Source: Lucifuga dentata (lineage: Eukaryota > Chordata > Actinopteri > Ophidiiformes > Bythitidae). Taken from it: 64,000 nt of DNA. The position numbers were made by a program, and so were the translations under genes. The stretch is taken from NCBI GenBank assembly GCA_014773175.1, contig VXCM01001510.1, positions 62,001-126,000 of the forward strand, in the 5' to 3' direction. The notes under the pieces were generated by a model. That model saw nothing but the letters and a program-made list of their open reading frames with translations, had not been told where the DNA came from and did no database searches. Shown here piece after piece: positions 36,283 through 47,763 of this stretch. Numbering within the stretch: the first letter of the stretch is position 1; each line of letters begins with the position of its first letter.

Positions 36283-37024
36283 AGTTCTGACGTGTGAAAC
36301 AAAATAATACATATATACACATTCTGCAGTTTCTGCAAATAAAATATGCATAATTTTACCAGTGGCCCATAAAGTATTCAGAGTTTATTACATTTTCAAT
36401 ATGAATGTGAATTGAAAAGGGTTCATCCTCAGGGAGCATGACTGCCTTCATTCCATTTCATGGGAATCTGTCCATTACATTATGTCATGTCTTATGTGCA
36501 AGCTGGAAATTTTGGCAAAATGGTGGCGCTAGAACAAAGGTCGCAGTCTGCAAAAGTTTAGGGAGAGCAGGAATACCCATAGAAAATTCAATAGGAATCC
36601 TTTGAATTCATAATATCTTTTGACCAAAGCTGAAACTTGGTGCTGTGGGAGATGCTAGAGGAAAGCTGGTGGAGCTTCCTGAAAGGAAAGGGTTCATCCT
36701 CTGCTGCACATGAACGTGCTCAATTAATTCCACGGGCATTAACATGTTCCATTTTGATATATTTTGTGCATAAAATGCTTGTCTGTGGCGCAACCCGAAA
36801 AGTCAAGGGTCACTAAATTCATTCATCAAGCCTCATCCTCTGGGGATCATGAATATCCATAGTGAAATTCAAGGAAATCTGAGCATTAGTTTCTAAGATG
36901 TCATTCTGCTAAAGTCGAGGTCTTTTATTTTTGTTGAGATTCATTGGTTTAGATCAGATCCACATTGGAGCTTCATCACATTATTAAACACTAAACACTT
37001 TTTAATTCCTAATTCTTTTCTTAC
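36243..37024 (-). other. cadps intron
   Basis: After the (CA)n tract at 36246-36283 the intron is largely a dispersed repeat recognised by the phrase TTCATCCTCNGGGRNCATGA, which recurs three times here (about 36420, 36690 and 36830) and once at 56520. Confidence 0.6.
36246..36283 (+). repeat. (CA)n microsatellite at a cadps acceptor
   Basis: (TG)n on the coding strand ending about 3 nt from the CCACAG acceptor of the 36055-36242 exon. Confidence 0.95.
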
Positions 37025-37161
37025 CAAGCAGGAGTAGGAGTCATTGAGTCTGTGGTCCAGTGTGAGGCGCTGCACCAGCTCAAACAGCGAGGCGTGGTCA
37101 AAGTTACACGGGTTGGCTGAAATAAACTCGTCCATCCCGTGTTTCTGCGCTCGATCAGCAT
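37025..37161 (-). CDS. cadps: cadps exon: CAPS-specific middle region
   Basis: This 137-nt exon encodes [12 protein letters not shown], then [17 protein letters not shown] and ends RLNDSYSCL. Acceptor TCCAG, donor GTAAGA; it enters with two bases of a split codon and leaves in phase 0. Human CAPS1 as I recall it is nearly identical here. The segment follows the PH domain and precedes the MUN region; it has no catalytic role that I can point to. Confidence 0.96.
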
Positions 37162-37632
37162 CTGGACACGCCCACATTTACCCATCCAATCAGGAGACAG
37201 AAAGAGACAAAGATTGAAAGTGTCAGACCAGACGACTATTATATTCATTTTAGATTATTATAATTATCCAACTTGGGGCTGAATCTATTCATAATGTAGT
37301 AACTGAATATATTGATAAAAACGTAATAAAATTTAATAAAGTGCTCATAAATCAGCCTCAGTGCTGTAAACACTGTGACAATTTGGCAGATAATATGATT
37401 TATGTTATCGTTTGTTTGCTATTGCACTAATTGCTCAGTTTTGGTGCAACACCACTCTATTATCAGTTTGTTTGTTTTTGTTTGTTTTTTTAGTTTTATT
37501 CAATATTATGCTCTATATAAACCATAACAATGCATCTCACCTCATAAGGTAATAATAATCTTGTATGACATTATGGTTTCAGCATTTTATTGCATTATGA
37601 GCACTTGGTTAAGTTTGCTGGTTTCCCTCTGG

Positions 37633-38238
37633 TTAAAGGACAATAACCGTGATTTGGCATGTTTGAGCCCAATACATACAGCCCATATACATGTTACATT
37701 ACTGACAACCATTTCCCAAAGTATACTGCGGGACTGTAAATTTTAGATTGTTTTTCCTACCTTCCAGACTGCAACTGGCCTCAGTTCACTCTAGTACGCT
37801 ATTAAAATCAACTTGTAGAGACTTGAAACATGTTTGAAATACATAATCCATCACAGCAAACAACACATCTTATGTTTTTTTGTCAAAGTAACTTTATTTA
37901 AATGATCCAAAAGAACAAAAGACGATTTATTTCTCCGCCAGGTAATATAGTCCCAGGCAAAAATGGCTTTTACAGAGAAATTAAAACAGCCGTCCTTCTA
38001 CAACTGTGAATAAGTGTTGCAAAGTGAAACATTAATTAAATTTTAAAATATTACATTTTAAGGTGGATGTATCACCTTAACATTTGATTTTGAATGATTG
38101 GGGGATTTGAAAAAATAACAGGAAAACTAAAGTACAGTTTTATATTTTGGAAATTGGTAACATATCAGTAACATAACATATTATGCAGGTTGTATTTACT
38201 GGGCGTAAACATGCAAAAACACTGCTATGGCCCTTTAA
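37633..38238 (+). mobile_element. TTAA-flanked MITE, copy 9
   Basis: The ends are TTAAAGGACAATAACC and CTATGGCCCTTTAA. The internal TTCCAGACTGC and CAACTTGTAGAGACTTG blocks match the family. Confidence 0.85.
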
Positions 38239-38721
38239 TGCTGGACAGGAGGTGGACAGGAGAGTGTGAGTTTCCCAAGCAGCTTTCAGGAGGCCACTGC
38301 TGATCTGGGGGTCAAAGGTCAGCACTGAGGTCATAGGGTCAAGTTAGTGTGAGCTACATGATGTTCATGCAGATGGTTTTCTAACAGGGATTCACCACCA
38401 TGCATTTAGTCTGTAACAAGCAGCCTGTGCAAGAACACAAACTGAGACTGAGTGTTAATGGAGGGAGGGGCTGATTGATAAGTAGTGAGCCTAGCTCTAA
38501 CTCTGTGTTGCAGTTCTTAATTTTCCTTCCTTCCACTCAACTATATTGAAGGGATTTTACCTCAGCTTCACAACAGTCCACACAACTGATATGACATCAT
38601 CATCATCATCATCATCATCATTCAAAGAGAATATTTTTTTAGTCCTGTCTGGATTAAATAAATAAATAAATTGAGCTGGATATTTTGAATTTTCACTTGT
38701 ATTTATTTTTGACAAAAACAG

Positions 38722-39068
38722 ACATCATCCAGTGATGATTTGGTGCTGATCCTTTTAGCAGAAAAGAAGAGAAAACGTTTGTGGATTCATCCAATTCTGG
38801 AGGGAAGGAAAGAAGACGGGAAGTTTGACAGTCTGATACAGGAGTTTAAACTTTACCATGGAAGCTTCAGACAAGATTTCAGGATGTCAGTGGGGCAATT
38901 TGAACATGTCCTGGAGATACGAGCTCCACATCTGAGGAGGCAGAGGACAAATTTCAGGGAGCNTGAACATGTCCTGGAGATACGAGCTCCACATCTGAGG
39001 AGGCAGAGGACAAATTTCAGGGAGCCAATAGATCCAGAACAGCGTATTGTGGTGTGTCTCAGGTCACA
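38722..39068 (+). pseudogene. PIF/Harbinger transposase N-terminal fragment
   Basis: The frame reads DDLVLILLAEKKRKRLWIHP, then FKLYHGSFRQDFRMSVGQFE, LEIRAPHLRRQ and FREPIDPEQRIVVCLR, the N-terminal domain of HARBI1-type transposases (F/LWVHP ... FRMS ... REPI-PEERLA-TLR). It stops before the DDE core. A roughly 62-bp stretch is duplicated around the N at 38963; removing one copy gives a continuous frame. It is antisense to cadps and intronic, with an AG directly before the open frame. Confidence 0.7.
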
Positions 39069-42000
39069 TTAATATCTGAGCGCAGTTTTATTATACAGTC
39101 CATGCGTAAAGGCACACACTGGACACTGAGAGTGCCTTTATGTGCACTCTGTAGGTGCACAGACTGTGTGCAGTGGATGAACCGGGCCTTTACGGCCATG
39201 TGTGTCATTTAGCACAGGCTGCGTCTACAAGAAACTGTGCTCAGATGTGTGTCAAGGCAACATAAAACATGACGTGATGACAGTTTTGATTGGCTGATCC
39301 TCTCTTGCCGCAGGCAAACAAAAAGGAAAAAAATCGACCTCAGAGTGAAGAAAACAAATGTTGCATTTTCGCGATGCGAAATTTCACCTTGTATTTGTAT
39401 ATTCTTAATAACTGATGTAGTTTTTCATTGACATGAGATTTATTTGTGCTTAAAATTGTGTTCAGTGTAAAAGGACCTTAAAGCTTGATGTTCTTAATTA
39501 AAGTTTTACTGTTTGATAATTGGTGAGTCAACTAATCACTCCAGCCTGACAAAGATCTCGCACAGCCTTACGCATAGCAGCCCCCCCCNGGAAGGACAGG
39601 TCTGTGGAAACAGTTTACGCGTTGCTCCTGAACGCAGCACGAGAGGCAGCGCAGAGAGAAACAACAGAGGTTTGACGTGAAGATACACAAGTTGTTCTAC
39701 AATAACAACCAGTCACACAATAACAACCAGTGACGTTGCAGCTCCCTGTGGCCTGTTCACACCTGCTGCACGAACACACAGACCATCAACCACACACACA
39801 CACACGCACACATCCCACTGCACCCATTAACCCTCCCCTCTCTTAGGCCCCCCAACACTTCACTCTTATTGAGCCTGTGGCCCCCGGCCCCCCCTCCCCA
39901 GGGTGGCCCCTAATTAATCACTGCTCTGAACATCTCACAACAAGCCGAGGACAGGGCCCCGCTGTGGGAGCCCCCCCAATGACAGCAAGTCATTAGCTGA
40001 TAAATCTTAAATTAAAAAAATTTTTTAAAAAACACCCTTTCCATGGTAAACATTTTGTCCCACATTAGCATTTTCACATGGTTATAAAAAATGATCCATC
40101 CATATCAACAGGAAACAAATCCCTTGTCTCTTTATTTGCAACAAAACAGCTCCTTACTGCCACCATGTGGTGAGACTCAGCCCAGTTACTCTGTTTGTTC
40201 TCTGTTTTTGCGTATCTTTCCCAGATAATAATTTGTGTTTCATGAAGTCTTTACCTGTGGCTACAGATTCTCCACGCTCACTTCCTGCTTATTATCCTTG
40301 TCATCTTTGTGCATATTTTTAATGTGGAACTTATATTTATTTATGGGATGTTTGTATAATATTTTATTTCGGCGATACCAATGACTATATCAAGATGGTT
40401 GGGTCATATATGGAAGGGAGCTACAGCGCTATAGTGCTTTTGGGACCTGAGAGGATTTGTGGCTCAATTCTGGCTCCACGCTCCGATAAAACTGAACCTC
40501 CGTCTGTTCCCTGTTCTGATACTGTACATATACAGTATATATAATTTATATCATTGTTTCAATTAATATGATCATTGGGATTTGATCTGTAAATTCCAGT
40601 GAAATACAAACTTTGCTGATCGTTGAGAAAAAAATGTTCCAGGGTTAAGTCACACGAGGTGCCGAGGTAATTTTTCTCCCACGTGATTGTGCTTATTAAA
40701 AAATTTTGTCTTTGTCTTTTGTATTAGGAAAAACCCATAATTTACAAGAGACGTGGTTGGAATGAAGGTCACACATCTATCAAAAGATTCACCAGCCAGC
40801 GTCCTCTTCACCGCCGGATGGAGGTGCCCAGGCTGTCAATCACCGCGGAAACAAAGAGAGGCGGGATGCTGGAAGCTGATCGTCTCAACAAGTAATNAAA
40901 AAAAAAAAAAAAAAAAAAAAAAAATCTAAAAAGCTGACATTGCAGTGTGCATGGTATGTGTTTGATGAACGGCTGTCGTCCTGTCAGGTCAGTTTGATGT
41001 GAGTGAGCAGGGGAGGGGGCACTGGACAGTGACACGCACTGACATCGGTGAACCCGCGTCCGTCTGCACCGCCGCCGCCATCACCGTGACTGACAGCTGT
41101 TTTTCTTTTATAGATCCAACAACATGCCGGGTNCACCGCCGCCGCCATCACCGTGACTGACAGCTGTTTTTCTTTTATAGATCCAACAACATGCCGGGTG
41201 GTGGCCATGTTGGTGGTCATTGCTGCTCTGGCCACAAAACATTTTAGAGTCCGTCAGCAAGTAATGTATTTTACGGAGCTCCTAGCTCCTTCAGCATAAT
41301 TTCCAGCTTTTCCGCTTTCAAATAAATTTGGAAAAAGAAAAAAAAAAAAANAAAAAAAAAAAAAAAAAAAAAAAAAAGAAAGAAAAAAAAAAGAAAGTCA
41401 CGTGACAACAAATTAAAGTGTCAGTCATTGTAACTGGGAAAAAAAGAAACCGCAAAGATAAAATTAATCTCTCAACTCATAATTTTCTCTTTGTTGCCGT
41501 ATTTTAATGTATTCTGTTTGGCTCTGTTTGGCTCGGGTGCGGGGCGGAGGGAGGAGCTAATGTGATGTGATATTATGCCGATCCAGGTGTGAACTGGAGA
41601 CGAGTTATTTGGTAACATTGACTGATTGCTTCCTGATTTAATTGTACAGTAAACACACTGTTTTATTCATGCGCTGCCACTGTTAACCTGGTAATTACCA
41701 GCTGCTGAGACGCGATGGGATTCCAGCGGTGTGTCAGAAACACACAGACGCACACACACACACACACACAGGTTAGTCAAAGAGCTGTCTACTGCTTTTT
41801 AAATTTTCAGTCTTGGGTTTTTGCAGCTGTTTTTCACTCTGATGAAACACAAAAATCATAATATACAATCAAATATTACAGTAACATCTCACCAATTCTT
41901 CTTTTGAACAATAATTTTTAAATGACTTAAATAGTTTAGGACAGTACAAGATTTATAATTAACCCTGTGGAATCCAAGGTAATTTTTGGAATTCTTGTCA

Positions 42001-42450
42001 CTGAATTCTTTGTCAAACAACAAACAAACAAACAAACAAACAAAAACTGTAAAATGCAAAAAACTTATAAAATTCCTCTACTGGAGAGGATGATGAAATT
42101 TTGGCTTGTCAGAATCTGAAAATTTCTGACATAGCAATAATAGCTTGGGTTAGGATTAGCTAAAATTATTAGCTAAAATTACTGATAAAATATTCTGGCA
42201 TAGCCTGACCGTGCAAAGTGTTTGTACACTGTCCATGGTGCTAAACATCATGGCAACAGTAAATAATGGGGGTAATTCATAAAATTAAAAAAACAAAAAC
42301 CACATGGTAACTATACAGCTTCATACTAAATAAGTGCTGCGTTAATTCAAGCTTATTCATGTTATTGTTATGTTACATGAGCGCTGTGTCCCATGAGGGA
42401 TGTGAGGAGGTGTCACAGATAAAACCAATGAAGGTAAGTGTGTTAATGAC

Positions 42451-42784
42451 TTTTTTTTTAATAAATTTTATTTTATTAGGATAAACCCCTTGAGATGGTG
42501 CATCTCATTTTCGAGGGGTCCCGACATACAACACACACAACCTGTAGATGTTTTTGTAGATGGTGGGGGGGAAACCGGAGCACCCAGAGGAAACTCACAC
42601 AAGCACGAGAAGAACATGCAAACTCCACACAGAAAGGCCCTGCCCCAGCTGGGAATCGAACCCAGGACCTTCTTGCTNGAACATGCAAACTCCACACAGA
42701 AAGGCCCTGCCCCAGCTGGGAATCGAACCCAGGACCTTCTTGCTTTGAGGCAACCGTGCTATCCACTGCGTCACCGTGCCGCCC
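42451..42784 (-). mobile_element. tRNA-derived SINE (V-SINE-like)
   Basis: Read on the minus strand it opens GGGCGGCACGGTGACGCAG, with an A-box-like GCAGTGGATAGC and a perfect B box GGTTCGATTCC, continues with the central GGAGTTTGCATGTTCT and GGGTGCTCCGGTTTCC blocks known from vertebrate V-SINEs, and ends in an A-rich tail. It interrupts the dispersed repeat 42405-43300 relative to its copy at 3895-5345. The N at 42678 lies between two copies of about 65 bp, so the real element is shorter. Confidence 0.8.
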
Positions 42785-42885
42785 GTGAATTGCTTCATAT
42801 TTGAGAGCCAATCCTACTGATTCCCCTGAGGCCAAAGTGAAATTGACATGTTAAATCAGCAAAAAAAAAAAAAAAAAAAAAAAAN

Positions 42886-42947
<62 letters not shown>
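42886..42947 (+). repeat. (TG)n(AG)n compound microsatellite
   Basis: Preceded by an A tract and an N (42885). Confidence 0.9.
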
Positions 42948-44160
42948 GTGCCACTGGAAGGTGTGTGAGATCAGATCCAAACTCACCATTTAAATAAAGT
43001 GACTGATCAGCTGATCAGCTTAAATATCAAATTTATAAGTCAATAACACGTGAAGCAAATACAGTTTAAAACATCATCCAGAGTTCATATTGCTGAGATT
43101 TACCATCGGAGTGAATCAGGTCTTGATTTTTGTATGACAGTGTGTTTTATGAATCGCTTCTCCAATAGCAAATCAAATGCCTCTTTCAAGGCAAACAGAG
43201 GCTTATGGGCTTATGGCTTAGGGGATGTGGTTGCGTGATGTTATTTCTGTTTATCGATACATTAAATCTGGTGCTGTGTTTTATGAATTCCCCTGGTGTA
43301 TCACAGGGGTCTATTTCAAGCACAGATACACATAACAGCACTATATTTCTCTAACATCATATATTTATGGCTTAACATCAAACCTCCACAGAAACCGTTT
43401 TTAAGGCTACAGCTCTGACCTTTAAACAGTGAGCAGATATGAATATTAGGTCAAAAAAATTCAGGCAAAAGATGCCTCACAATGTAAAATATATTTAGCA
43501 TGGATCCTCCAAATTCAACTGAAGCCATAAAACGCCAAACATAACATATTAACAGCTGAATCCCAAGTTCCAAACATCTGAATCGCTGAACTCCAAATGT
43601 TTCTCTACGGGTTGGTACTGATGAAGGTCCTCATTATCTAAACTAAATCAAAAATCAAATAAATCCTCATGATCAAAACTATTCCAGAATATCATCACGA
43701 AACAAGGTGTGTACGTCTTTTTTTTTTGCATCACCGTTGTGCATACCCACGTGTGTCTAATGAAGCAGGAGAGATCGGGCGATACCGGCAGAGTNATCAC
43801 CGTTGTGCATACCCACGTGTGTCTAATGAAGCAGGAGAGATCGGGCGATACCGGCAGAGTTTCGTGATATTTTCAGCTCGTTTATCGATGCAGTTTGGAT
43901 CTTTTACTACGTTACAAAGAGAATCTATTCCTGTTTTGCTTATAGCTATGTTGTTTGAATCTGTTGCTTGTTATTATTGTCTTTTTTTTTGTGAATCCCC
44001 CTTTTATTGACCTTAGATGTTTGATTCCCTGTGGCAGATTGTTCTATTGTTATTGCTTTCTTCTATGTTCTGCTGGTGCTGCATTGGTGATCTGTCTATG
44101 TGATCTTTTGTTGTACTGTCTTTTTTTTTTTTGNTTTTTTTTTTTTTTAATTGGATTTTA

Positions 44161-44284
44161 AGATGCCTTTTAAACATCTGGCCAGGGACTGCAGATGAAA
44201 ATTAGCCTTTTGGGCTAACTCTGGCTCATTTACAGTTTTCTGTTGAACAATGAGCAGTGGCCTTGACAAATAAACTAATAAATA
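44161..44284 (+). mobile_element. LINE-like 3' end
   Basis: CTGGCCAGGGACTGCAGATG, then AAATTAGCCTTTTGGGCTAA and a terminal AATAAATAAATAAA is a recurrent fish non-LTR 3' end. It probably continues upstream to about 43980. Family not assigned. Confidence 0.55.
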
Positions 44285-44681
44285 AATAAATTGCCAAAGA
44301 TATCTCCAGTATCTTAGCCTGTGTCAAAGGTCAAGGAGAGGGATTCTACAGTATGTTCTGCTGTTTTCATGCAATGATGGGTAAAATCTCTTGCTAATTA
44401 ACTTATCTTTCCAAGGCTCTGACAGCTAGTCTTGTTGCTATGGATTTATGATACATAAAGCTGCTGAACTCCTACTGGACAGAATGTGAATACGCAGACA
44501 AAAGCGGTCAGAGTAAAACTAAAAAAGCAGTTTTTCATGCATCCTGCATTTGAAAGAAGTGAGTATCTGAGTGCTAAAGGACAGAAATAACAAGGCAGAC
44601 AGGCTTTAAAAAAAAAAAGAGGAAAGAGTGGTGATGAGGAAAGAAGGAAAGAGAAAGAAGGGAGAGAAGGAAAGCACTTAC

Positions 44682-44693
44682 CCTTCAGTCCCG
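44682..44693 (-). CDS. cadps: cadps 12-nt microexon (Ser-Gly-Leu-Lys-Asp variant)
   Basis: Only 12 nt long, CGGGACTGAAGG, bounded by TTTAG and GTAAGT on the coding strand. With the T left by the previous exon and the AT that opens the next, it reads S-G-L-K-D and then continues A-D-R-A-Q-K. Without it the protein reads Y-A-D-R-A-Q-K. I recall the peptide SGLKDADRAQK in mammalian CAPS1, which supports it; that is from memory, not a search. A CTCTGCTG pyrimidine-rich stretch with a TGC lies within about 15 nt of the acceptor, as is typical of SRRM4-dependent neuronal microexons. Length divisible by three makes it a clean cassette. Confidence 0.85.
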
Positions 44694-45872
44694 CTAAAGA
44701 CAGCAGAGTGACGGGTTAGAGGAGGAAGAGGAGAGAGGAGGAAGAAACAGAGAAACATAAAGACAGAGCAAAGACACAAAACTGTCGGACGAACACGCCA
44801 ATGAAGAGCAAAGCAGCACAGCGAAAGAGGTAAAACACAGCCGAAATAAGAGCTCACACACACACACAGGTATACACACGAAATAAGAGCTCTGACGATT
44901 AATGTGTCAAAAACTGTGAAACCCTGAACAACAGATTCATACTGAGACATGAAGCAATAAGTAACAGCTCATCTCATTATCCTCTCTAGAGTTTAAACTC
45001 CTTTTTATAGAATTACTTTTCATTTATTAACCTAAAAAGCTGCACTATAAAAAAAAACCCTTTACTGGACAAATTTTGCCTAAAAATCTGAGTACCGGTA
45101 CTTCTGACAAGGACTCAATCCAAACCAAATAACATGGCAGTCAAATGTGGATGAGTTTTCTAAAACCACTTTTTTCTTTCTTTTTTCTTGGTTGACTATA
45201 ATATTTTCCGTGTTTTTGCAGATTCCGTGTTTTTGTAGATTCTTTAAAAATTCCAGTTTTTTTTTTTTTGAAACATTCTGTACATTCTAGAATTTCCAGG
45301 AATCAAAGAGCAATGGAAAAATCTTTCTCAAATTATTTATTTTAGATTTTTTTTTTTGTTTTGTAAAAAATTTATTTTAAAAATTTCGCTTAAATTTTTT
45401 AAAGATTTTTTTTACTATCAAATATTTCCTGAAGCACATAGAAATTTGACGGATATGTTCAGGTTTTGAAATTCGAAATTGTTTTCAATTCTGAATTTCA
45501 TTTTGAGAATTTCTTTACTTACAAAATTAAGAATTATATAAGAATAAGTATAAAATTAACAATCATGGCAGAAATGTTCAGATTTTCACAAACCATTTTT
45601 GTCATCCTTTCTAGTAAGTTATTCTTTATAGTGCAGCTTTTAATCTGGTTAAAATAAATAAATTCAATGAAAAGCAAACTTACAAAAATGGCTGTCAAGT
45701 CCAAACGGTTAAAAAAGCCACTATATAATATATAATATCAGATCCCACCACCGATCCTTAAAAAAAAAAAAAATAGGTAGAGACCAACTAAAAATGAGCA
45801 ATGAAATGTGCAAAGTTTGCACATTTCATCACTTTTGTTTGGAGGAATGAGAACCTGAGAGTTTAAACATAC
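44694..45872 (-). other. cadps intron flanking the microexon
   Basis: About 1.2 kb, containing a foldback element with inverted ends at 45012-45677. Pyrimidine-rich coding-strand sequence precedes the microexon (44694-44760). Confidence 0.75.
45012..45677. repeat. foldback repeat R2, compact copy
   Basis: The left arm CATTTATTAACCTAAAAAGC with TGCACTATAA and the right arm TTATAGTGCAGCTTTTAATC are inverted copies about 35 bp long, with no coding sequence between them. Confidence 0.65.
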
Positions 45873-46085
45873 AGAACTGAGAGATGGGAGCGTCAAGCTG
45901 CGGCGCCGTGCCTCCTCTGGAGTTGAGTTTTTGGACTTGTGTGGGAGGAACCGGTTTGTGGGACTGTCCGGTGGCTCGGTACATGGCCTGAACCCACAGG
46001 ATCCGGTCCTGCTCATCATCGCTGGCAAAGATCACAGTGTCGCCCTCTTTGACGGCGTTAAAGAAAGTCCGACCGCCGTCTAGAC
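45873..46085 (-). CDS. cadps: cadps exon: PH domain C-terminal helix and linker
   Basis: The longest exon here (213 nt). It encodes [11 protein letters not shown], then [20 protein letters not shown], which is the PH C-terminal helix with its signature Trp, and ends [10 protein letters not shown] plus one base T. The acceptor is CTGCAG and the donor GTATGT. The trailing T completes either TAT (Tyr) with the downstream constitutive exon or TCG (Ser) with the 12-nt microexon, so both splice choices stay in frame. Confidence 0.96.
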
Positions 46086-46917
46086 CTGCAGGATGAACAC
46101 AGGAAGAACCTTTTTTATTTAAACAATAAGTCAGATTATGGCCCGAAATCTGTTTCTGTAAAAGTCAAGTTTAACCTCCATTCAAAGTCAATGGCTTAAA
46201 GTTTATTACACTGCAGGTAACCATGGCAACAATACTGGTGTTTCTTGTGTTAACTAACCTAACCATGGGTTATACTGACCACAAACACACTGTAAACCAC
46301 AGAGCCTGATTTATAAAACTAGGGGTCAGCAAACAGCGGCCCGTGGGCCAAATTTGGCCTTTGGACAAAGTTATTTGGCTAGTTTTGATGTAACCTTAAA
46401 AAGGAAGATTTCAGATTTAGTCAAAGGACCAAGAAGGTTTAATTTAAGGGCAGATTTGAACCTCTTTGCTAACCCCAATTACATGATTTAAGTTGTATTA
46501 ATGTTATTCGTCCTTATATATTCCACTATTTTATATATTAATTAATTAATGCATTAATTTACTGCATGCCTCAAGCGCCCCCCCATAGAAGACACAGTCA
46601 TACATACAAAAAAAAAAAAACAAAANAAAAAAAAAAAAACAAAGCACATATCCATAACACCAATTTATTAAATATTTGTACAATACAATAAGCAATGTAT
46701 ATCTCAAATTGTGAGTAGTGCAATAGTGATGGTTTTAATAATAAGCAGCTTATTTTTGCTTATAGCAAAATAAGATCATATTGATGATAAAATTCATAAA
46801 CTTAAAATAAAGAAGAACTTTTTCTAATTAACATTTTTCTTCATTATTCATTATTAACAAACTATTATTTTGCCATTGGTTATTCTAATGCATTGCACAG
46901 GTGTGTGATGAGATTAC
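46086..46917 (-). other. cadps intron
   Basis: It contains one copy of the X-box-bearing dispersed repeat (46200-46320) and an N-interrupted A tract (46626). Nothing else recognised. Confidence 0.7.
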
Positions 46918-47026
46918 CTGGCTGTGGGTCGGTGTAGTCCACGGTGTAGCCATCCAACTGGAGGAGCTCCACAGGTTCCGCCTTCTTCTCTCTGTAGCTA
47001 CACATGGCGAAGGTGTACTGACTCAC
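46918..47026 (-). CDS. cadps: cadps exon: PH domain middle
   Basis: This 109-nt exon starts [15 protein letters not shown] and ends [11 protein letters not shown] plus one base. It supplies the central PH strands. The acceptor is GTGCAG and the donor GTAATC, a slightly weak but canonical site; phase 0 in, phase 1 out. The split codon joins the next exon as GGT (Gly). Confidence 0.95.
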
Positions 47027-47652
47027 CTGCACCAATCACAGACAGACAGACAAGACGTTTAACAATCAATGGAAAGCCAAGCTTCTGCTTAGGTCTCTCA
47101 TTAGTTGAATGTTTGACATATCAGTGGCAGACGGATCAAAGTTAAACTTGTTTGAAATATCTTCAGTAATTTTTTTGTTGTCATTTCTGAAAGAATGTCA
47201 GAGGGACATAATTAACAAGTTAACTGTTATGCTAATCAAACAAAAAATATGCTAAAAACATTAAGGAAGAACTATTTCTCTCTCTCTCTCTCTCTTTCTC
47301 TCTCTCACACACACACAGGAGAGAGAATAAAGAGGGGTGACTGTGTTACTGCTGTGTTACTCTCAATGAAGCTCTCATTTTGTGCGTGTTATGATAATCA
47401 CATTATAATAAAGTGAAGTGGCTGAATTAGAGGGTTAACTTCAAGAGCTGCTGCTGAATATAGCTCTGATAATACAAGTGAAAATGTGTGTTCATGACTA
47501 GCAATAATGAGCTGAGAGGCCGTGTGTGTGTGTGTATGTGTGTGTGTGTGTTTGAATATAGTCACTTGTATTTAGAAAAACATCAATGTAAATTCCAACG
47601 AGACTGAAAAGAGCTACTTAAACAAAATAGAAAAGTACATGAAATGTTTAAA

Positions 47653-47690
<38 letters not shown>

Positions 47691-47763
47691 ATAATTAATA
47701 CTGGGGTATGGAAACTACATAAGTTAAACAAAGTTTGCATTGTTGCCACCACAAACAATATTA

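Larger units (their letters stand above)
42405..43300 (+). repeat. dispersed repeat R3, copy 2
   Basis: See 3895-5345. Here the sequence AGCTTAAATATC runs uninterrupted, the empty site for MITE copy 2. Confidence 0.75.
37162..44681 (-). other. cadps intron, about 7.5 kb, upstream constitutive to microexon
   Basis: It holds a TTAA MITE (37633-38238), an (ATC)n tract (38590-38621), a PIF/Harbinger fragment, a GC-rich block at 39790-39980, N-gap duplications at 41133 and 42678, a SINE, the second copy of a 0.9-1.4-kb dispersed repeat (42405-43300) and a LINE-like tail at 44161-44284. Confidence 0.8.

Noticed and set aside
41095..41220. Tandem copy of a GC-rich block with an apparent TTTTATAG acceptor
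   Set aside because: The two copies flank the N at 41133 and are an assembly duplication; no open frame follows the AG convincingly.
42640..42784. tRNA gene suggested by the intact B box
   Set aside because: The B box belongs to a SINE with central domain and A-rich tail; the flanking sequence does not fold as a functional tRNA by eye.
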